Shown: one piece after another, positions 24,686-34,498 of the stretch
Numbering within the stretch: position 1 is the first letter of the stretch
Layout of the letters: every line of letters begins with the position of its first letter
Assembly: GCF_010548375.1 (NCBI RefSeq)
Contig: NZ_JAAGLY010000001.1
Span: 434,001-498,000, forward strand
Direction of reading: 5' to 3'
Source of the DNA: Streptomyces sp. SID13726
GTDB lineage: Bacteria; Actinomycetota; Actinomycetes; Streptomycetales; Streptomycetaceae
Length of the DNA: 64,000 nt
Program-made: the position numbers and the translations under genes
Notes under the pieces: model-generated
The model's database searches: none
The model's input: the letters and a program-made list of their open reading frames with translations, nothing else
What the model was told of the DNA's origin: nothing

Positions 24686-26755
24686 TCAGCTGACGTCGGA
24701 GGCGTCCAGGCGGTAGAGACCGCTGTAGGCGCTCACCGCGGTGCCGTTCTTCTTGACCCAGGTGGAGATCTCGGAGTTCGTGCTCTGGCCGCCGTCGCTG
24801 CTGACGACGATGTAGTGCAGCTTGCCGGACTTCACGAGGGCCTTCAGCTTGGCGAGGGTCATGGCGTTGTCGGAGCCGGACCAGCCGCCCATGGAGATCA
24901 CCGGCTGACCGGACTCCAGGATGATCGAGGAGGCGGTCTGGTCGGTGGCGACCGCGACGAGCCAGGTGGCGCCGTCCTGGTTCTTCTTCAGGTACGTGAT
25001 CATCGCGGAGGAGACCTGGGAGCCGCCGCCCATGCCTCCGGCGGTACGCCCGGACCTCGACTCACCGGTGCTTCCCGTACCCGACGGGGGCTCACCCGTC
25101 GACTGCGTACCGGAGTCGGTGGAACCGCTCGTGGAGCCCTTCGTCCCGCTGGTGCTGCTGGTGCCGCCCGGCCCACCGCTGCCGCTCGGACGCTGGCCCC
25201 CGCCGCCGCCCATGCCCCCGCCCATCCCACCGGTGCTCGGACCGGCCGTCGGGTTGGTGCCGTTCGTGCTGGAGGTCGCCGCCGAGGCCGAGTACGCGGC
25301 CGGACCGGCGAGCAGGGCGACGACCGCGGCGAGTGCCGCGATGCCCGTGAGCCGCTGCCGCTTGGTGAACCGGCCGAGCAGCAGCCCGGTCACCGCGACG
25401 GCACCGGCGACCCCGGCCACCACCTCGGCGACCGTGTACACCGTGCCCGAGCCGGAGACCCGCTGGAGCAGGACGACCGCCCACACCGTGCTCACGGCGA
25501 TCGCGGCCGGCAGCACCCAGGCCCACTTCGCCGCCGCGCCTTCCTTGAAGGCCTGGTACAGCTGCACCCCGCCGATACCGGCCAGGGCCGCGATGCCCGG
25601 GGCCATGGCGGTGACGTAGTACGGGTGGAACGTGCCCTCGGCGAGTGCGAAGGTCAGGTAGTGCAGGACGAACCAGCCGCCCCACAGCAGCAGCGCCGCC
25701 CGCTTGGCGTCCGTGCGGGGAGCCCGGCCGCGCAGCACCAGGCCGCCGATCAGCGCGACGAGCGCGAAGGGGATCAGCCAGGAGATCTGGCCGCCCATGA
25801 TGCTGTTGAACATCCGGTACAGGCCCGCCTCGCCGCCGAAGCTCGCGCCGTTGCCCTGCGAGCCCACCGAGGAACTCGCCCCGAAGATCCGGCCGAAGCC
25901 GTTGTAGCCGATGACGAGGTCCCACACCGTGTTGTCGGTGGAGCCGCCGATGTAGGGGCGGGAGGAGGCCGGGATCAGGTCGACGACCACCATCCACCAG
26001 GCGCTGGAGACGACCAGCGCGACGGTGGCGACCGCGAGGTTGCGGATCCGCCGGCCCAGCCCGGTCCGCGCGGCCCAGAGGTAGACCAGGAAGAACGCGG
26101 GCAGGACGACGTACGCCTGCATCATCTTCGTGTTGAACGCGAAGCCGATCGCGACCCCCGACCACACCAGCGGCATCAGCCGCCCGGTGCGCACGGCCTT
26201 CATCAGCGTGGCCGCGCCGAGCAGCATCAGGAAGACCAGGACCGGGTCGGGGTTGGTGTCCCGGGTGATGGCGACCGTGATCGGCGTCAGCGTGAGCGCC
26301 AGCGCGGCGATGGTGCCCGCCACCGCGCCGAAGTCCCGCTTCACCATGCGGTACAGCAGGGCCACCGAACCGGTGCCGACCGCGACCATCGGCAGCAGCA
26401 ACTGCCAGGTGCCGTAGCCGAATACGCGCGCCGACAGGCCCATCACCCAGAGCGCGAAGGGCGGTTTGTCGACGGTGATGAAGCTGCCGGAGTCCAGCGC
26501 GCCGAAGAAGAACGCCTTCCAGCTCTTGGTGCCGGAGTACACGGCCGCGTCGTAGAAGGTGTTGCCGGTGACGGAGGACAGATTCCAGGCGTACAGGGCG
26601 ACGGCCAGCACCAGGATCGCCCAGAGCGCGGGACGGGCCCAGCGGGGGTCGTCGGAGGAACCGGTCAGCAGCCTCCTGGCCCGGGAGACCGGCGGGGCCG
26701 AGGCCCGGTGCCGGCCCTCCTGGACCGGTGCGGGAGGCGGGGCGAGGGTCGTCAT
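24686..26755 (-). CDS. ArnT-like/GT39 family membrane glycosyltransferase
   Basis: 689 aa; ATG at 26755 overlaps the upstream stop. About 11-13 membrane segments are followed by a Gly/Met-rich low-complexity loop (GGMGGGMGGGGG) and a soluble C-terminal domain. The acidic first-loop motif lies around SGSFITVDKPPFALW, the expected catalytic Asp region of PMT/ArnT-fold enzymes using polyprenyl-phosphate sugars. Together with the GT2 enzyme this suggests transfer of a lipid-linked sugar to an extracytoplasmic acceptor (wall polymer or protein). The acceptor is unknown. Confidence 0.75.
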   Translation of the reverse strand: MTTLAPPPAPVQEGRHRASAPPVSRARRLLTGSSDDPRWARPALWAILVLAVALYAWNLSSVTGNTFYDAAVYSGTKSWKAFFFGALDSGSFITVDKPPFALWVMGLSARVFGYGTWQLLLPMVAVGTGSVALLYRMVKRDFGAVAGTIAALALTLTPITVAITRDTNPDPVLVFLMLLGAATLMKAVRTGRLMPLVWSGVAIGFAFNTKMMQAYVVLPAFFLVYLWAARTGLGRRIRNLAVATVALVVSSAWWMVVVDLIPASSRPYIGGSTDNTVWDLVIGYNGFGRIFGASSSVGSQGNGASFGGEAGLYRMFNSIMGGQISWLIPFALVALIGGLVLRGRAPRTDAKRAALLLWGGWFVLHYLTFALAEGTFHPYYVTAMAPGIAALAGIGGVQLYQAFKEGAAAKWAWVLPAAIAVSTVWAVVLLQRVSGSGTVYTVAEVVAGVAGAVAVTGLLLGRFTKRQRLTGIAALAAVVALLAGPAAYSASAATSSTNGTNPTAGPSTGGMGGGMGGGGGQRPSGSGGPGGTSSTSGTKGSTSGSTDSGTQSTGEPPSGTGSTGESRSGRTAGGMGGGSQVSSAMITYLKKNQDGATWLVAVATDQTASSIILESGQPVISMGGWSGSDNAMTLAKLKALVKSGKLHYIVVSSDGGQSTNSEISTWVKKNGTAVSAYSGLYRLDASDVS

Positions 26756-27612
26756 GACGCGTACTCCAGGTGCTTGAGGGAGGCGTTCGCCCCGGTGGCG
26801 GGGACTGCGGGGGACGTGCGGGCGGCCGGCACCCGTGAGGTGCGGATCCGCCGGGGTACGGCGACCCGGGTACGGCCGGTCACGGTGGCGCGGAGCATCC
26901 GGCGCATGCCCCTCAGGTCGTCGAGGGCGGTGCGGACGATGTCGACCCGGCTGTCGGGGTCGTCGACCCAGTCGACCGGCACCTCGTGGATGCGCAGCCC
27001 GTTGCGCTGGGCCAGGACGAGCAGTTCGGTGTCGAAGAACCAGGCGGTGTCCTCGATGTGCGGGGCCAGCGCCCGGAACACCTCGGTGCGCACGGCCTTG
27101 AAGCCGCACTGCGCGTCCGAGAAGCGGGCCGCGAGCCCGAGTTTCAGCAGCCGGTTGTAGGAGCGCGAGACGAACTCCCGCTTGGGGCCCCGGACCACGT
27201 CGGCCTGCCGGTGCAGCCGGCTGCCGATCGCGAGGTCGCTGTGGCCGGAAAGCAGCGGTGCGACCAGGGGCAGGAAGCCCTCAAGACCGGTGGACAGATC
27301 GACGTCCATATAGGCGACGACATCCGCCGTGGAGGCGCTCCACACCTCCTTGAGCGCGCGGCCCCGGCCCTTGGCCGGCAGGTGCACCGCGTGCACATGG
27401 GGCAGCCGGAGCGTCAGCTCCGTCGCCTCGTGCCAGGTGGCGTCGGTGCTCGCGTTGTCCGCGACCGTGATGCGGAACGGGAACGGGAAGGACTCTTCGA
27501 AGTATGCGTGGAGACGGCCGACACTGCCGGCGAGGACGTGCGCCTCGTTGTACACCGGCACCACGATCTCGACCGACCGGCGCCGGACGCCTCCCGCGTT
27601 CGTTTCGTTCAT
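26752..27612 (-). CDS. GT2 glycosyltransferase, polyprenyl-phosphate sugar synthase type
   Basis: 286 aa. GT-A fold: VEIVVPVYNEAHVL start, ITVADNASTDAT for nucleotide binding, the metal motif DVDLSTG, then SRSYNRLLKLGLA and DAQCGFKA as in dolichyl/polyprenyl-phosphate glucosyl or mannosyl transferases. No clear C-terminal membrane anchor. Likely makes the lipid-linked sugar donor used by the ArnT-like enzyme with which it overlaps by 4 nt. Confidence 0.8.
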   Translation of the reverse strand: MNETNAGGVRRRSVEIVVPVYNEAHVLAGSVGRLHAYFEESFPFPFRITVADNASTDATWHEATELTLRLPHVHAVHLPAKGRGRALKEVWSASTADVVAYMDVDLSTGLEGFLPLVAPLLSGHSDLAIGSRLHRQADVVRGPKREFVSRSYNRLLKLGLAARFSDAQCGFKAVRTEVFRALAPHIEDTAWFFDTELLVLAQRNGLRIHEVPVDWVDDPDSRVDIVRTALDDLRGMRRMLRATVTGRTRVAVPRRIRTSRVPAARTSPAVPATGANASLKHLEYAS

Positions 27613-27802
27613 GGCAGCGACGATCCGGGCCCTGTCTGGGGGATCCCTGAGCGGCTTCTGAGGGAGGAGTGAGAATCAGCGGACTCACAGGAAGCGCACA
27701 GTGGAGCCCTGTCGGAATGCCAGGAAGCGGCCGGTGAAGAGCCGTAATACAAGCGGTCTAGACTCTGCCGGACAGCCCCACACCCGAAGGGTATTCGGCG
27801 CT

Positions 27803-28978
27803 TTGATACGGATAGATTCAGTCACCAAGCGGTACCCGGACGGCACGGTGGCGGTGGACCGGCTCTCGCTGGAGATACCCGACCGCTCGATCACCGTCCT
27901 CGTCGGGCCCTCGGGCTGCGGCAAGACGACGACCCTGCGCATGATCAACCGGATGGTCGAGCCCAGCGAGGGCACCATCCTCATCGACGGCAAGGACAGC
28001 AGGCAGCAGTCGGTCAACACCCTGCGCCGGTCCATGGGTTACGTCATCCAGAACGCCGGGCTCTTCCAGCACCGCACGATCGTCGACAACATCGCGACCG
28101 TGCCCCGGATGCTGGGCTGGGGCAAGGACAAGGCCCGTGCCCGGGCACGGGAGTTGATGGACCGGGTCGGGCTCGACGGCTCGCTCGCCAAGCGGTACCC
28201 CTATCAGCTCTCCGGCGGCCAGCAGCAGCGCGTCGGGGTCGCGCGGGCGCTCGCCGCCGACCCGCCGGTGCTGCTGATGGACGAGCCCTTCTCGGCCGTA
28301 GACCCGGTCGTGCGCAAGGGGCTTCAAGACGAACTCCTGCGCATCCAGGAGGAGTTGGGCAAGACCATCGTCTTCGTCACGCATGACATCGACGAGGCCG
28401 TCAAGCTCGGCACCATGGTCGCCGTGATGCGCACCGGCGGCAAGCTCGCCCAGTACGCCCCGCCCGCCGAGCTGCTGTCCGACCCCGCCGACGCGTTCGT
28501 CGAGGACTTCCTCGGCACCGACCGGGGCATCCGGCGGCTCTCCTTCTTCTCCTCCGCCGGACTCAGGCTGCTCACCGCACCGGTGGTCGCGGTCGACGCC
28601 ACCGCCGAGCAGATCGCGGGCCGGGCCACCGCCGACGCCCCCTACCTCCTGGTGACCGACGTGGCGGGCCGGCCCCTCGGGTGGAGCGAACCGGGGCACC
28701 TGACCGCCGGAAGCGTCGACACCGGACAACTCCTGCCGTACGGAAGGCCGTTCACCGCCGGTACCGACTCGCTGCGGGCCGCGCTCGACTGCGCGGTACT
28801 CTCGCCCACCGGGTGGGCCGTCGGGGTCGACGCCGACGGGCGGGTGGCCGGGGTGGTCTCCCAGCAGGCCATCGGCGAGGCGATCCGCGGGGCCCACGCG
28901 GAGGGCCGCACGGACTCGACGGCAAAGGAGTCGACAGCCACGGACTCCCCGGCCACCGACTCCAAGGCCGCCGGATGA
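27803..28978 (+). CDS. Glycine betaine/osmoprotectant ABC ATPase (OpuCA/ProV type)
   Basis: 391 aa from TTG at 27803 (LIRIDSVTKRYPDGT). Walker A is GPSGCGKTT, Q-loop YVIQNAGLFQH, signature LSGGQQQRVGVARAL, Walker B LLMDEPFSAVD and the switch His in VTHDIDEAV. Residues of about 260-370 form a CBS-like regulatory region, which in OpuA senses ionic strength. The Thr/Ser/Ala-rich tail (DSTAKESTATDSPATDS) is low complexity. First gene of a three-gene operon. Confidence 0.85.
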   Translation: MIRIDSVTKRYPDGTVAVDRLSLEIPDRSITVLVGPSGCGKTTTLRMINRMVEPSEGTILIDGKDSRQQSVNTLRRSMGYVIQNAGLFQHRTIVDNIATVPRMLGWGKDKARARARELMDRVGLDGSLAKRYPYQLSGGQQQRVGVARALAADPPVLLMDEPFSAVDPVVRKGLQDELLRIQEELGKTIVFVTHDIDEAVKLGTMVAVMRTGGKLAQYAPPAELLSDPADAFVEDFLGTDRGIRRLSFFSSAGLRLLTAPVVAVDATAEQIAGRATADAPYLLVTDVAGRPLGWSEPGHLTAGSVDTGQLLPYGRPFTAGTDSLRAALDCAVLSPTGWAVGVDADGRVAGVVSQQAIGEAIRGAHAEGRTDSTAKESTATDSPATDSKAAG

Positions 28979-29682
28979 ACGGCTTCTTCGACATCCCCAG
29001 CGACCTCCAGCACAGCTGGCTGGGCCTGGTCGGCCTGCACCTGAGGGAGGCCCTGCTGCCGGTCCTCGCCGGGCTGGTGATCGCCCTGCCGCTGTCCCAG
29101 CTGTGCGTGCGCTTCCGGTGGCTGTACCCGCCGGTGCTGTGGGTGACGACCGTGCTGTACGCCATCCCGTCGCTGGCCTTCTTCGTGGTCCTCATCGACT
29201 ACACCGGCCAGACCGAACTCACGGTGATGATCCCGCTCACCGTCTACACCCTGGTCATCCTGGTCCCGGCGATCGTCGACGGCGTCCGCTCGGTGCCGCA
29301 GGAGACCCTCGCGGCGGCCACCGCGATGGGCTTCGGGGCCGTACGCCGTTACGTCCAGGTCCAGTTGCCGATCGCCGTGCCCGCCATCATCGCGGGGCTC
29401 CGGGTCGCCACCGTGTCCAGCATCAGCCTGGTCAGCGTCGGCGCCCTCATCGGCAACCAGGGCGCGCTGGGCAACCTGCTCAACGACGCCACCGTCTACA
29501 ACCGGCCCGAACTCGCCTGGAACGCCGTGCTCACCATGGCCGTCCTGGCGCTCCTCGTCGACGGTCTGCTGGTCGCCCTGCGGCTGCTGCTGACGCCCTG
29601 GATGCCGCGCCGGGCGCAGTCGAAACCGAAGGCGGGCCGGCCCGACCCGGCCGCCCTCGCCCTGGAGGACACGGCCCGGTGA
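28975..29682 (+). CDS. Osmoprotectant ABC permease (OpuCB type)
   Basis: 235 aa, ATG within an ATGA overlap. About six membrane segments and the coupling motif ETLAAATAMGFGAVRRYVQV. The sequence SLVSVGALIGNQGALGNLL is typical of the OpuCB/ProW family. Pairs with the second permease encoded immediately downstream. Confidence 0.83.
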   Translation: MNGFFDIPSDLQHSWLGLVGLHLREALLPVLAGLVIALPLSQLCVRFRWLYPPVLWVTTVLYAIPSLAFFVVLIDYTGQTELTVMIPLTVYTLVILVPAIVDGVRSVPQETLAAATAMGFGAVRRYVQVQLPIAVPAIIAGLRVATVSSISLVSVGALIGNQGALGNLLNDATVYNRPELAWNAVLTMAVLALLVDGLLVALRLLLTPWMPRRAQSKPKAGRPDPAALALEDTAR

Positions 29683-30347
29683 ACATCCTCAACTTCATCA
29701 ACAACTTCTTCAGCGACAGCGCCCACTGGCAGGGCTACGACGGCATCCCCACGCGCGTCGGCGAGCACATCCAGTACACCCTGGAGGCGCTCGCCCTGGC
29801 CGCCGTGATCGGGCTGCCGGTCGGCCTGGTCACCGGGCACTACGGGCGCGGCGGCAACGCGCTCTCCCTGATCGCGACCGCGGGGCGGGCGCTGCCCACC
29901 TTCGGTCTGCTGGTGCTGATGACCCTGTCCCTCGGGTTCGGGCTCGTGAACGTGATGATCCCGCTGGTCGTCCTCGCCGTGCCGCCGATCCTCGTCACCA
30001 CCTACGAGGCGATGCGCTCGGTCGACCCGTCCCCGGTGGACGCCGCGCGGGGCATGGGGATGCACGAGGCGGAGATCCTGCTCAGGGTCGAACTCCCGGT
30101 GGCCCTGCCGCTGATCCTCGGCGGGCTGCGCTCGGCGGCCATCCAGATCGTCTCCACCGCGACCATCGCGGCGTACGTCTCGCTCGGCGGACTCGGCCGG
30201 TACATCGTCGACGGCCTCTACCAGCGCAACTACGAGAAGGTCGTCGGCGGCGCCACCCTGGTCGCCCTGATGGCGCTCGCGACGCTCGCGGTGTTCTGGG
30301 GGATCACCCGGCTCACCGTGTCGCGCGGGGTGCTCAGGAGCAACTAG
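29679..30347 (+). CDS. Osmoprotectant ABC permease (OpuCD type)
   Basis: 222 aa from GTG in a GTGA overlap. Membrane protein with coupling motif VDAARGMGMHEAEILLRVEL and ending YVSLGGLGRYIVDG, as in OpuCD/YehW. Last gene before a strong terminator. The binding protein of the system is not the next gene; it lies beyond conservon 1 at 34855. Confidence 0.83.
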   Translation: MNILNFINNFFSDSAHWQGYDGIPTRVGEHIQYTLEALALAAVIGLPVGLVTGHYGRGGNALSLIATAGRALPTFGLLVLMTLSLGFGLVNVMIPLVVLAVPPILVTTYEAMRSVDPSPVDAARGMGMHEAEILLRVELPVALPLILGGLRSAAIQIVSTATIAAYVSLGGLGRYIVDGLYQRNYEKVVGGATLVALMALATLAVFWGITRLTVSRGVLRSN

Positions 30348-30381
30348 CCGAAGGGCCGGGGGAGTTCCCCCGGCCCTTCGG
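30348..30381. terminator. Bidirectional hairpin
   Basis: A perfect 15-bp stem (30348-30362 with 30367-30381) has the loop AGTT. It sits between the convergent permease operon and conservon 1. Confidence 0.85.
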
Positions 30382-30414
30382 TCCCGCCTCTGATTCTCGG
30401 CTCGCGGTCCGCCG

Positions 30415-31017
30415 TCAGCCCTGGGTGCGGGCCAGCGCCTGTTCCAGCACCACCAGCAGCGCGTCGCGCACCGAACCCCGCTCCCGCGCGTCGAAGACGA
30501 GCACCGGCACGCGTTCGTTGACGTCGAGCGCCCAGCGGACCTCGTCCATGGTGTGCTCGACCTTGCCGTCGAAGGCGTTCACGGCCACCGCGAACGGGAT
30601 CTGCTTGTGCTCGAAGTAGTCGACCGCGGCGTAGCAGTCGTCGAGGCGCCGGGTGTCGACGATGACCAGGCCGCCGAGCGCGCCCTCGACGATGTCGTCC
30701 CACATGAACCCGAACCGCTCCTGCCCGGGCGTGCCGAACAGGTAGAGCTTCAGGGTCGGATCGACGGTGATGCAGCCGAAGTCCATCGCGACCGTGGTCG
30801 TGGTCTTGCGCGGGGTGTGGCTGAGGTCGTCCACACCGGCGGCGACCTCGGTGATGGCGGCCTCGGTGGTCAGCGGCTCGATCTCGGAGATCGAGCCGAC
30901 CGCGGTGGTCTTGCCCACCCCGAAACCGCCCGCGATCACCATCTTGACCGGCAGCGGCGGTCGTACGGCGGCGGACTGCGCGGCCGAGGGCCGGGTGGCC
31001 GGTTCAGTCGGTGTCAC
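30415..31017 (-). CDS. Conservon 1 GTP-binding protein (CvnD type)
   Basis: 200 aa. Small GTPase fold with P-loop GGFGVGKTT, an effector segment TTTTVAMDFG, G3-like FGTPGQERF and G4-like VAVNAFDGK. These MglA-like proteins act as switches in conservon complexes with the roadblock and kinase proteins. It overlaps the DUF742 gene by 14 bp and is last in the operon. Unlike rar/cvn9 of S. coelicolor, no P450 follows. Confidence 0.88.
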   Translation of the reverse strand: MTPTEPATRPSAAQSAAVRPPLPVKMVIAGGFGVGKTTAVGSISEIEPLTTEAAITEVAAGVDDLSHTPRKTTTTVAMDFGCITVDPTLKLYLFGTPGQERFGFMWDDIVEGALGGLVIVDTRRLDDCYAAVDYFEHKQIPFAVAVNAFDGKVEHTMDEVRWALDVNERVPVLVFDARERGSVRDALLVVLEQALARTQG

Positions 31018-31420
31018 GGAGTACCCCTCGGGAGTCGGGGATGGCGCGCAGGCCGTCGATCAGCCTGCGCAGGACGGAGGCGTCGTGGGTGACGCCGGAG
31101 TCGGGCACGTGCACCGTCAGCTGCCCCGCCGTGCGCAGGTCCTCGGCGAGGATGCGCACCACGTTCAGATGCAGCCGCAGCCGGGCCGCGAGCTCCGCGA
31201 TGGACTGCGGGATCCGGCAGGCGGCGACGATGTCGTGCTGTTCGAAGGCGAGCCGGTCGAGCACCGCGAGCCCGGCGGCGGTGGCCACCACCTGGGTCTC
31301 GACGGGCATCGTCCGGCCCGAGGGGTCGGGCGCCACCCGGCCGGCGGTGACCAGGAACGGCCGTACGGCGGGCACGGGACCACCCGGATCGGCGCCCGGG
31401 GGCGTACTGCCGTCGGCCAT
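31004..31420 (-). CDS. Conservon 1 DUF742 protein (CvnC type)
   Basis: 138 aa. A Pro-rich N-terminus precedes the DUF742 core, VRPFLVTAGRVAPDPS, with a winged-helix-like region (SIAELAARLRLHLNVVRILA). These small proteins bind the GTPase and roadblock partners at the membrane-associated conservon complex. Located 19 bp after the roadblock gene. Confidence 0.85.
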   Translation of the reverse strand: MADGSTPPGADPGGPVPAVRPFLVTAGRVAPDPSGRTMPVETQVVATAAGLAVLDRLAFEQHDIVAACRIPQSIAELAARLRLHLNVVRILAEDLRTAGQLTVHVPDSGVTHDASVLRRLIDGLRAIPDSRGVLRDTD

Positions 31421-31439
31421 GACTGCGCTTCCTCCTCGG

Positions 31440-31916
31440 TCAGCGCTTCGACGTGGCGCCGACGCTGTTCTTCAGTTCGAGCACGAGCTGCGGGCTGAGC
31501 GCGGTCCCTGCCCGGTTCGCGAACAGCGTCATCTCGTAGGCGATGTTGCCCAGCTTGGCCTCCTTGTCGGTGACGACACCGAGGACGGCGCCGCTGCCGA
31601 TCGCGGAGACCAGCACATGGCCGCCCTCCAGGTCGATGATGACCTTGTTGAGGCCGCCCAGGCCGTAGTTGCCGGAGGCGCCGGCGGCCAGGCTGGTGAT
31701 GCCGGAGACGATCGCGGCGAGGCGTTCGGAGTCCGCGTGCTCGCGCAGCTCCGACACCGCGATGAGCAGTCCGTCGGAGGACACCGCGATGGCGTCGACG
31801 ACGCCCGCGGTCTCCGTCGCGAAACGGTTCAGCAGCCATGTGAAGTCGGCTGCGGCGGCCTGGAGATCGGCCGGCGTGGCGCCTCCCGCCGGAGTGTCAC
31901 CTGTGGACGTGCTCAC
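31440..31916 (-). CDS. Conservon 1 roadblock/LC7 protein (CvnB type)
   Basis: 158 aa from GTG overlapping the kinase stop (GTGA). Core motif WLLNRFATETAGVVDAIAVS SD followed by GLLIAVS is the roadblock/LC7 start, and LGNIAYEMTLFANR is its C-terminal helix. MglB-like partner and regulator of the GTPase. Confidence 0.88.
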   Translation of the reverse strand: MSTSTGDTPAGGATPADLQAAAADFTWLLNRFATETAGVVDAIAVSSDGLLIAVSELREHADSERLAAIVSGITSLAAGASGNYGLGGLNKVIIDLEGGHVLVSAIGSGAVLGVVTDKEAKLGNIAYEMTLFANRAGTALSPQLVLELKNSVGATSKR

Positions 31917-34498
31917 TGCTCCGCTCCTTCCGGGGAGTGGTTCTGGTCGTGCGGGGGGTTGGATGCGGTCTGGTGGGTTTCCACGGCGTCCCTGAGGGCC
32001 GGTCGGGTGTGGCTGCCGGTGTCGCTGTCCCGGTGGGCGCGCTCCACGGCCGCCTCGAACTCGTCGAGGGCGTCCCGCACGGCCTCCGCGTCCGCGGGGC
32101 GCGACGGGGCCGCCTTCTGCACGGCGTCGGGGCCGAGGGTGGTGCGCAGCGTGGCACCCCGGACGCGGCGCCGCAGCGGACGGGGGCCGTCGCCGTCGTC
32201 CCCGGCGCCGGAGGCCTCACCGGCGCGGGCCTTCGGGATGAACGGCGTGGTGGCGGACGGGACTTCGGGCTCCGGGGCGTCCGCGTCGCGCTGCGGGACC
32301 CGGCGCGGGAGCGGGGCGGGATCGGCGCCCGCGGTCCCCGGGACGCCGGGCTCGGCGGCGTCGGTGTGCCGGGCCGGTTCGTCTACGGCTGCCTCCTGGC
32401 CGGACTCGGGCTGTACGGCCGTAACCCTCGGGGTGGGGGCCGGAGCCGGGGTGCGGGGTGTCTCCGGGGCCGCGAGGGTACGGGGCTGGGCGGCCGCGAC
32501 CGTCACCGGGCTCATCGTCAGGAGCAGGGAGGTGGGGATGGTGACCTCGGCCGTCACGCCGCCGCCGGGGGTGCGGGAGAGGACCACGGCCACGTCCCAG
32601 CGGCGGGCCAGGGTGCCGACCACGAACAGGCCGAGGACCTTGGTCGGTACGACGTCGAGGCGCTCGCGGCGGATGAGGCGGGCGTTCTCCTCCTCCAGGC
32701 GCTCCGGGCTCATGCCGAGGCCGTGGTCGGAGATGACCACCAGGGCGCCCTCGTGGCTGTCCTTGACCGTGACCTCGACGGGGCTGCCGGCGGGCGAGAA
32801 CGACACGGCGTTCTCGACGAGTTCGGCCACCATCAGCGTGAGGTCGCCGATGATGTCGGGCTCGACCATGACCTCGGTGCCGGCGTGCAGCGCGACCCGC
32901 TGGAAGCCCTCGATCTGGCCGAGCGCGGCCCGCACGACGTTGGTGAGGGCCAGCGGACCGGAGTCGAGGACGGTCTCGCGGATGCCGGCGAGCAGCATCA
33001 GGCTGTCGGCGTTGCGGCGCAGGCGGACCGCGATGTGGTCGATGGAGTAGAGGCGTTCGAGGAGCGCCGGGTCGGTCTCGCCGCGCTCCACCGCGTCGAT
33101 GAGCGCGAGCTGGCGGGTGGTGAGGTTGCTGACCCGGCGGCCGACGTTGCCGAACATCTCGGCGACGTTGCGGCGGCTGAGCACCTGGCGTTCGAGGAGC
33201 GCGACCGCGGTGGTCTGCACCTGGTTGAACACGTCGGCCAGGTCGCCGATCTCGTCCTTCGCGGTGACCGGCATCGCCTGAAGTCGCGGCGGACCGGCGT
33301 CCTCGGTGTCGTCGTCGGCCACCCGGGCGAGCTCACGGCCCGCCACCTCGGCGACCTCCCGGGCGGCACCGGTCAGGGCCTGCACCGGGCGCACCACCGA
33401 GCGTCGTACGGCGACCGAGAAGGCGAGCCAGAGCAGGAAGCCGAGGGCGGCGCCGTTGAGCAGCCAGACGGCGTTCCACTTGGCGTCCTCGGAGGCGGTG
33501 TCGGCCCGGTCGGCGATCTGGTCGATGAGCGAGGTGGTGGTCTTCAGCCGGGTCTGCGCCTGGGTGCGGTAGTCCGGGTAGGAGTTGAGCGCCGCCTCGA
33601 ACGCCGTCTTGATCTCGGCGTTCGTGTCCGCCTGGAGCGAGCTGGGGTCGATCTGGAGCTCGGCGTACTGCCGGGCGATCGTCGCCTGAGCGCTGTTGTG
33701 CTCGATGTCGCCGAGCTCCTCGGCCTGCGCCGGGGTGGCGAACCGGCCGAAGCGCTCGACCTGGTGGGTGTACTCGTCGTAGGAGCCGATCGCGCCGATC
33801 AGCTCGATGAGCGCGTTCGAGTCGCCGGTCGTCGCGGAGAACACACCGGTCTCGAAGGAGCCGTGCGCGGCGTCGGCGCGCAGCAGCGAGTCGAGGAGGT
33901 TGCCGGTGAAGGTGGCGGCGAGGGCCGGGTTGCGGTCCAGGCCGAGGCCGTCGATCAGGCCCTTGGCGGCGTCGCCGTAGGCCGGGTCGATGTTGTCGGC
34001 CGGCAGATAGGCCTTCTCGATGGTGTTGCGCAGGTCCTCCAGGCCGTTGACCTCGCGGAGGGCCTGGGCCTCCTCGGCCGGCAGCCGGCCGCCGAAGGTC
34101 GCGCGCACCTTCTCGACCTGGTCGTCGACGGCGAGCTGGGCCTCGCGGTAGGCGGTCTGCGAGGGGGTGCCGCCGTCCCAGCTGGACTGGTGGCGCACCG
34201 AGAGCAGCACGGCCTGCTGGTGCTCGGCCTCCAACTGCCCCACGAGCCGGGCGACCTGGGCGCTGTCCCGCACCAGCTGGGCGGCCTGCGAGGCGTCCCG
34301 GGACTGGCCGACCTGGTCGGCGAAGAGGTAGGCCAGCAGCACGGCGACCACCGCGAGCGGTACGCCCACCAGGATGTTGAGCTTGCGCCGGAAGGGCCAG
34401 CGCTCGGCGAAGTCCCGGATGCCCCGTATGCCGCGTTTGCTGCCCGCAGTCGGCGACGATGCCGACGGGGTGGACGCGCCCACCTCGTTCGTGGACAC
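31913..34498 (-). CDS. Conservon 1 sensor kinase-like protein (CvnA type)
   Basis: 861 aa; GTG at 34498 is preceded by AAGGAGG. TM1 is at about 40-60 and TM2 near 340-365, with a 280-residue extracytoplasmic helical domain resembling nitrate/nitrite-sensing (NIT) domains (AVLLSVRHQSSW). HAMP, a dimerisation segment with SIDHIAVRLRRNADSL (candidate His retained) and a HATPase domain with ELVENAVSFSP and DHGLGM follow. The C-terminal 200 residues are Pro/Ala-rich and poorly ordered. First gene of conservon 1. Confidence 0.87.
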   Translation of the reverse strand: MSTNEVGASTPSASSPTAGSKRGIRGIRDFAERWPFRRKLNILVGVPLAVVAVLLAYLFADQVGQSRDASQAAQLVRDSAQVARLVGQLEAEHQQAVLLSVRHQSSWDGGTPSQTAYREAQLAVDDQVEKVRATFGGRLPAEEAQALREVNGLEDLRNTIEKAYLPADNIDPAYGDAAKGLIDGLGLDRNPALAATFTGNLLDSLLRADAAHGSFETGVFSATTGDSNALIELIGAIGSYDEYTHQVERFGRFATPAQAEELGDIEHNSAQATIARQYAELQIDPSSLQADTNAEIKTAFEAALNSYPDYRTQAQTRLKTTTSLIDQIADRADTASEDAKWNAVWLLNGAALGFLLWLAFSVAVRRSVVRPVQALTGAAREVAEVAGRELARVADDDTEDAGPPRLQAMPVTAKDEIGDLADVFNQVQTTAVALLERQVLSRRNVAEMFGNVGRRVSNLTTRQLALIDAVERGETDPALLERLYSIDHIAVRLRRNADSLMLLAGIRETVLDSGPLALTNVVRAALGQIEGFQRVALHAGTEVMVEPDIIGDLTLMVAELVENAVSFSPAGSPVEVTVKDSHEGALVVISDHGLGMSPERLEEENARLIRRERLDVVPTKVLGLFVVGTLARRWDVAVVLSRTPGGGVTAEVTIPTSLLLTMSPVTVAAAQPRTLAAPETPRTPAPAPTPRVTAVQPESGQEAAVDEPARHTDAAEPGVPGTAGADPAPLPRRVPQRDADAPEPEVPSATTPFIPKARAGEASGAGDDGDGPRPLRRRVRGATLRTTLGPDAVQKAAPSRPADAEAVRDALDEFEAAVERAHRDSDTGSHTRPALRDAVETHQTASNPPHDQNHSPEGAEQ

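Noticed and set aside
24683..27160. Very long plus-strand ORF opposite the two glycosyltransferases
   Set aside because: Gln/Arg/Gly-rich shadow of clear membrane and GT2 genes.
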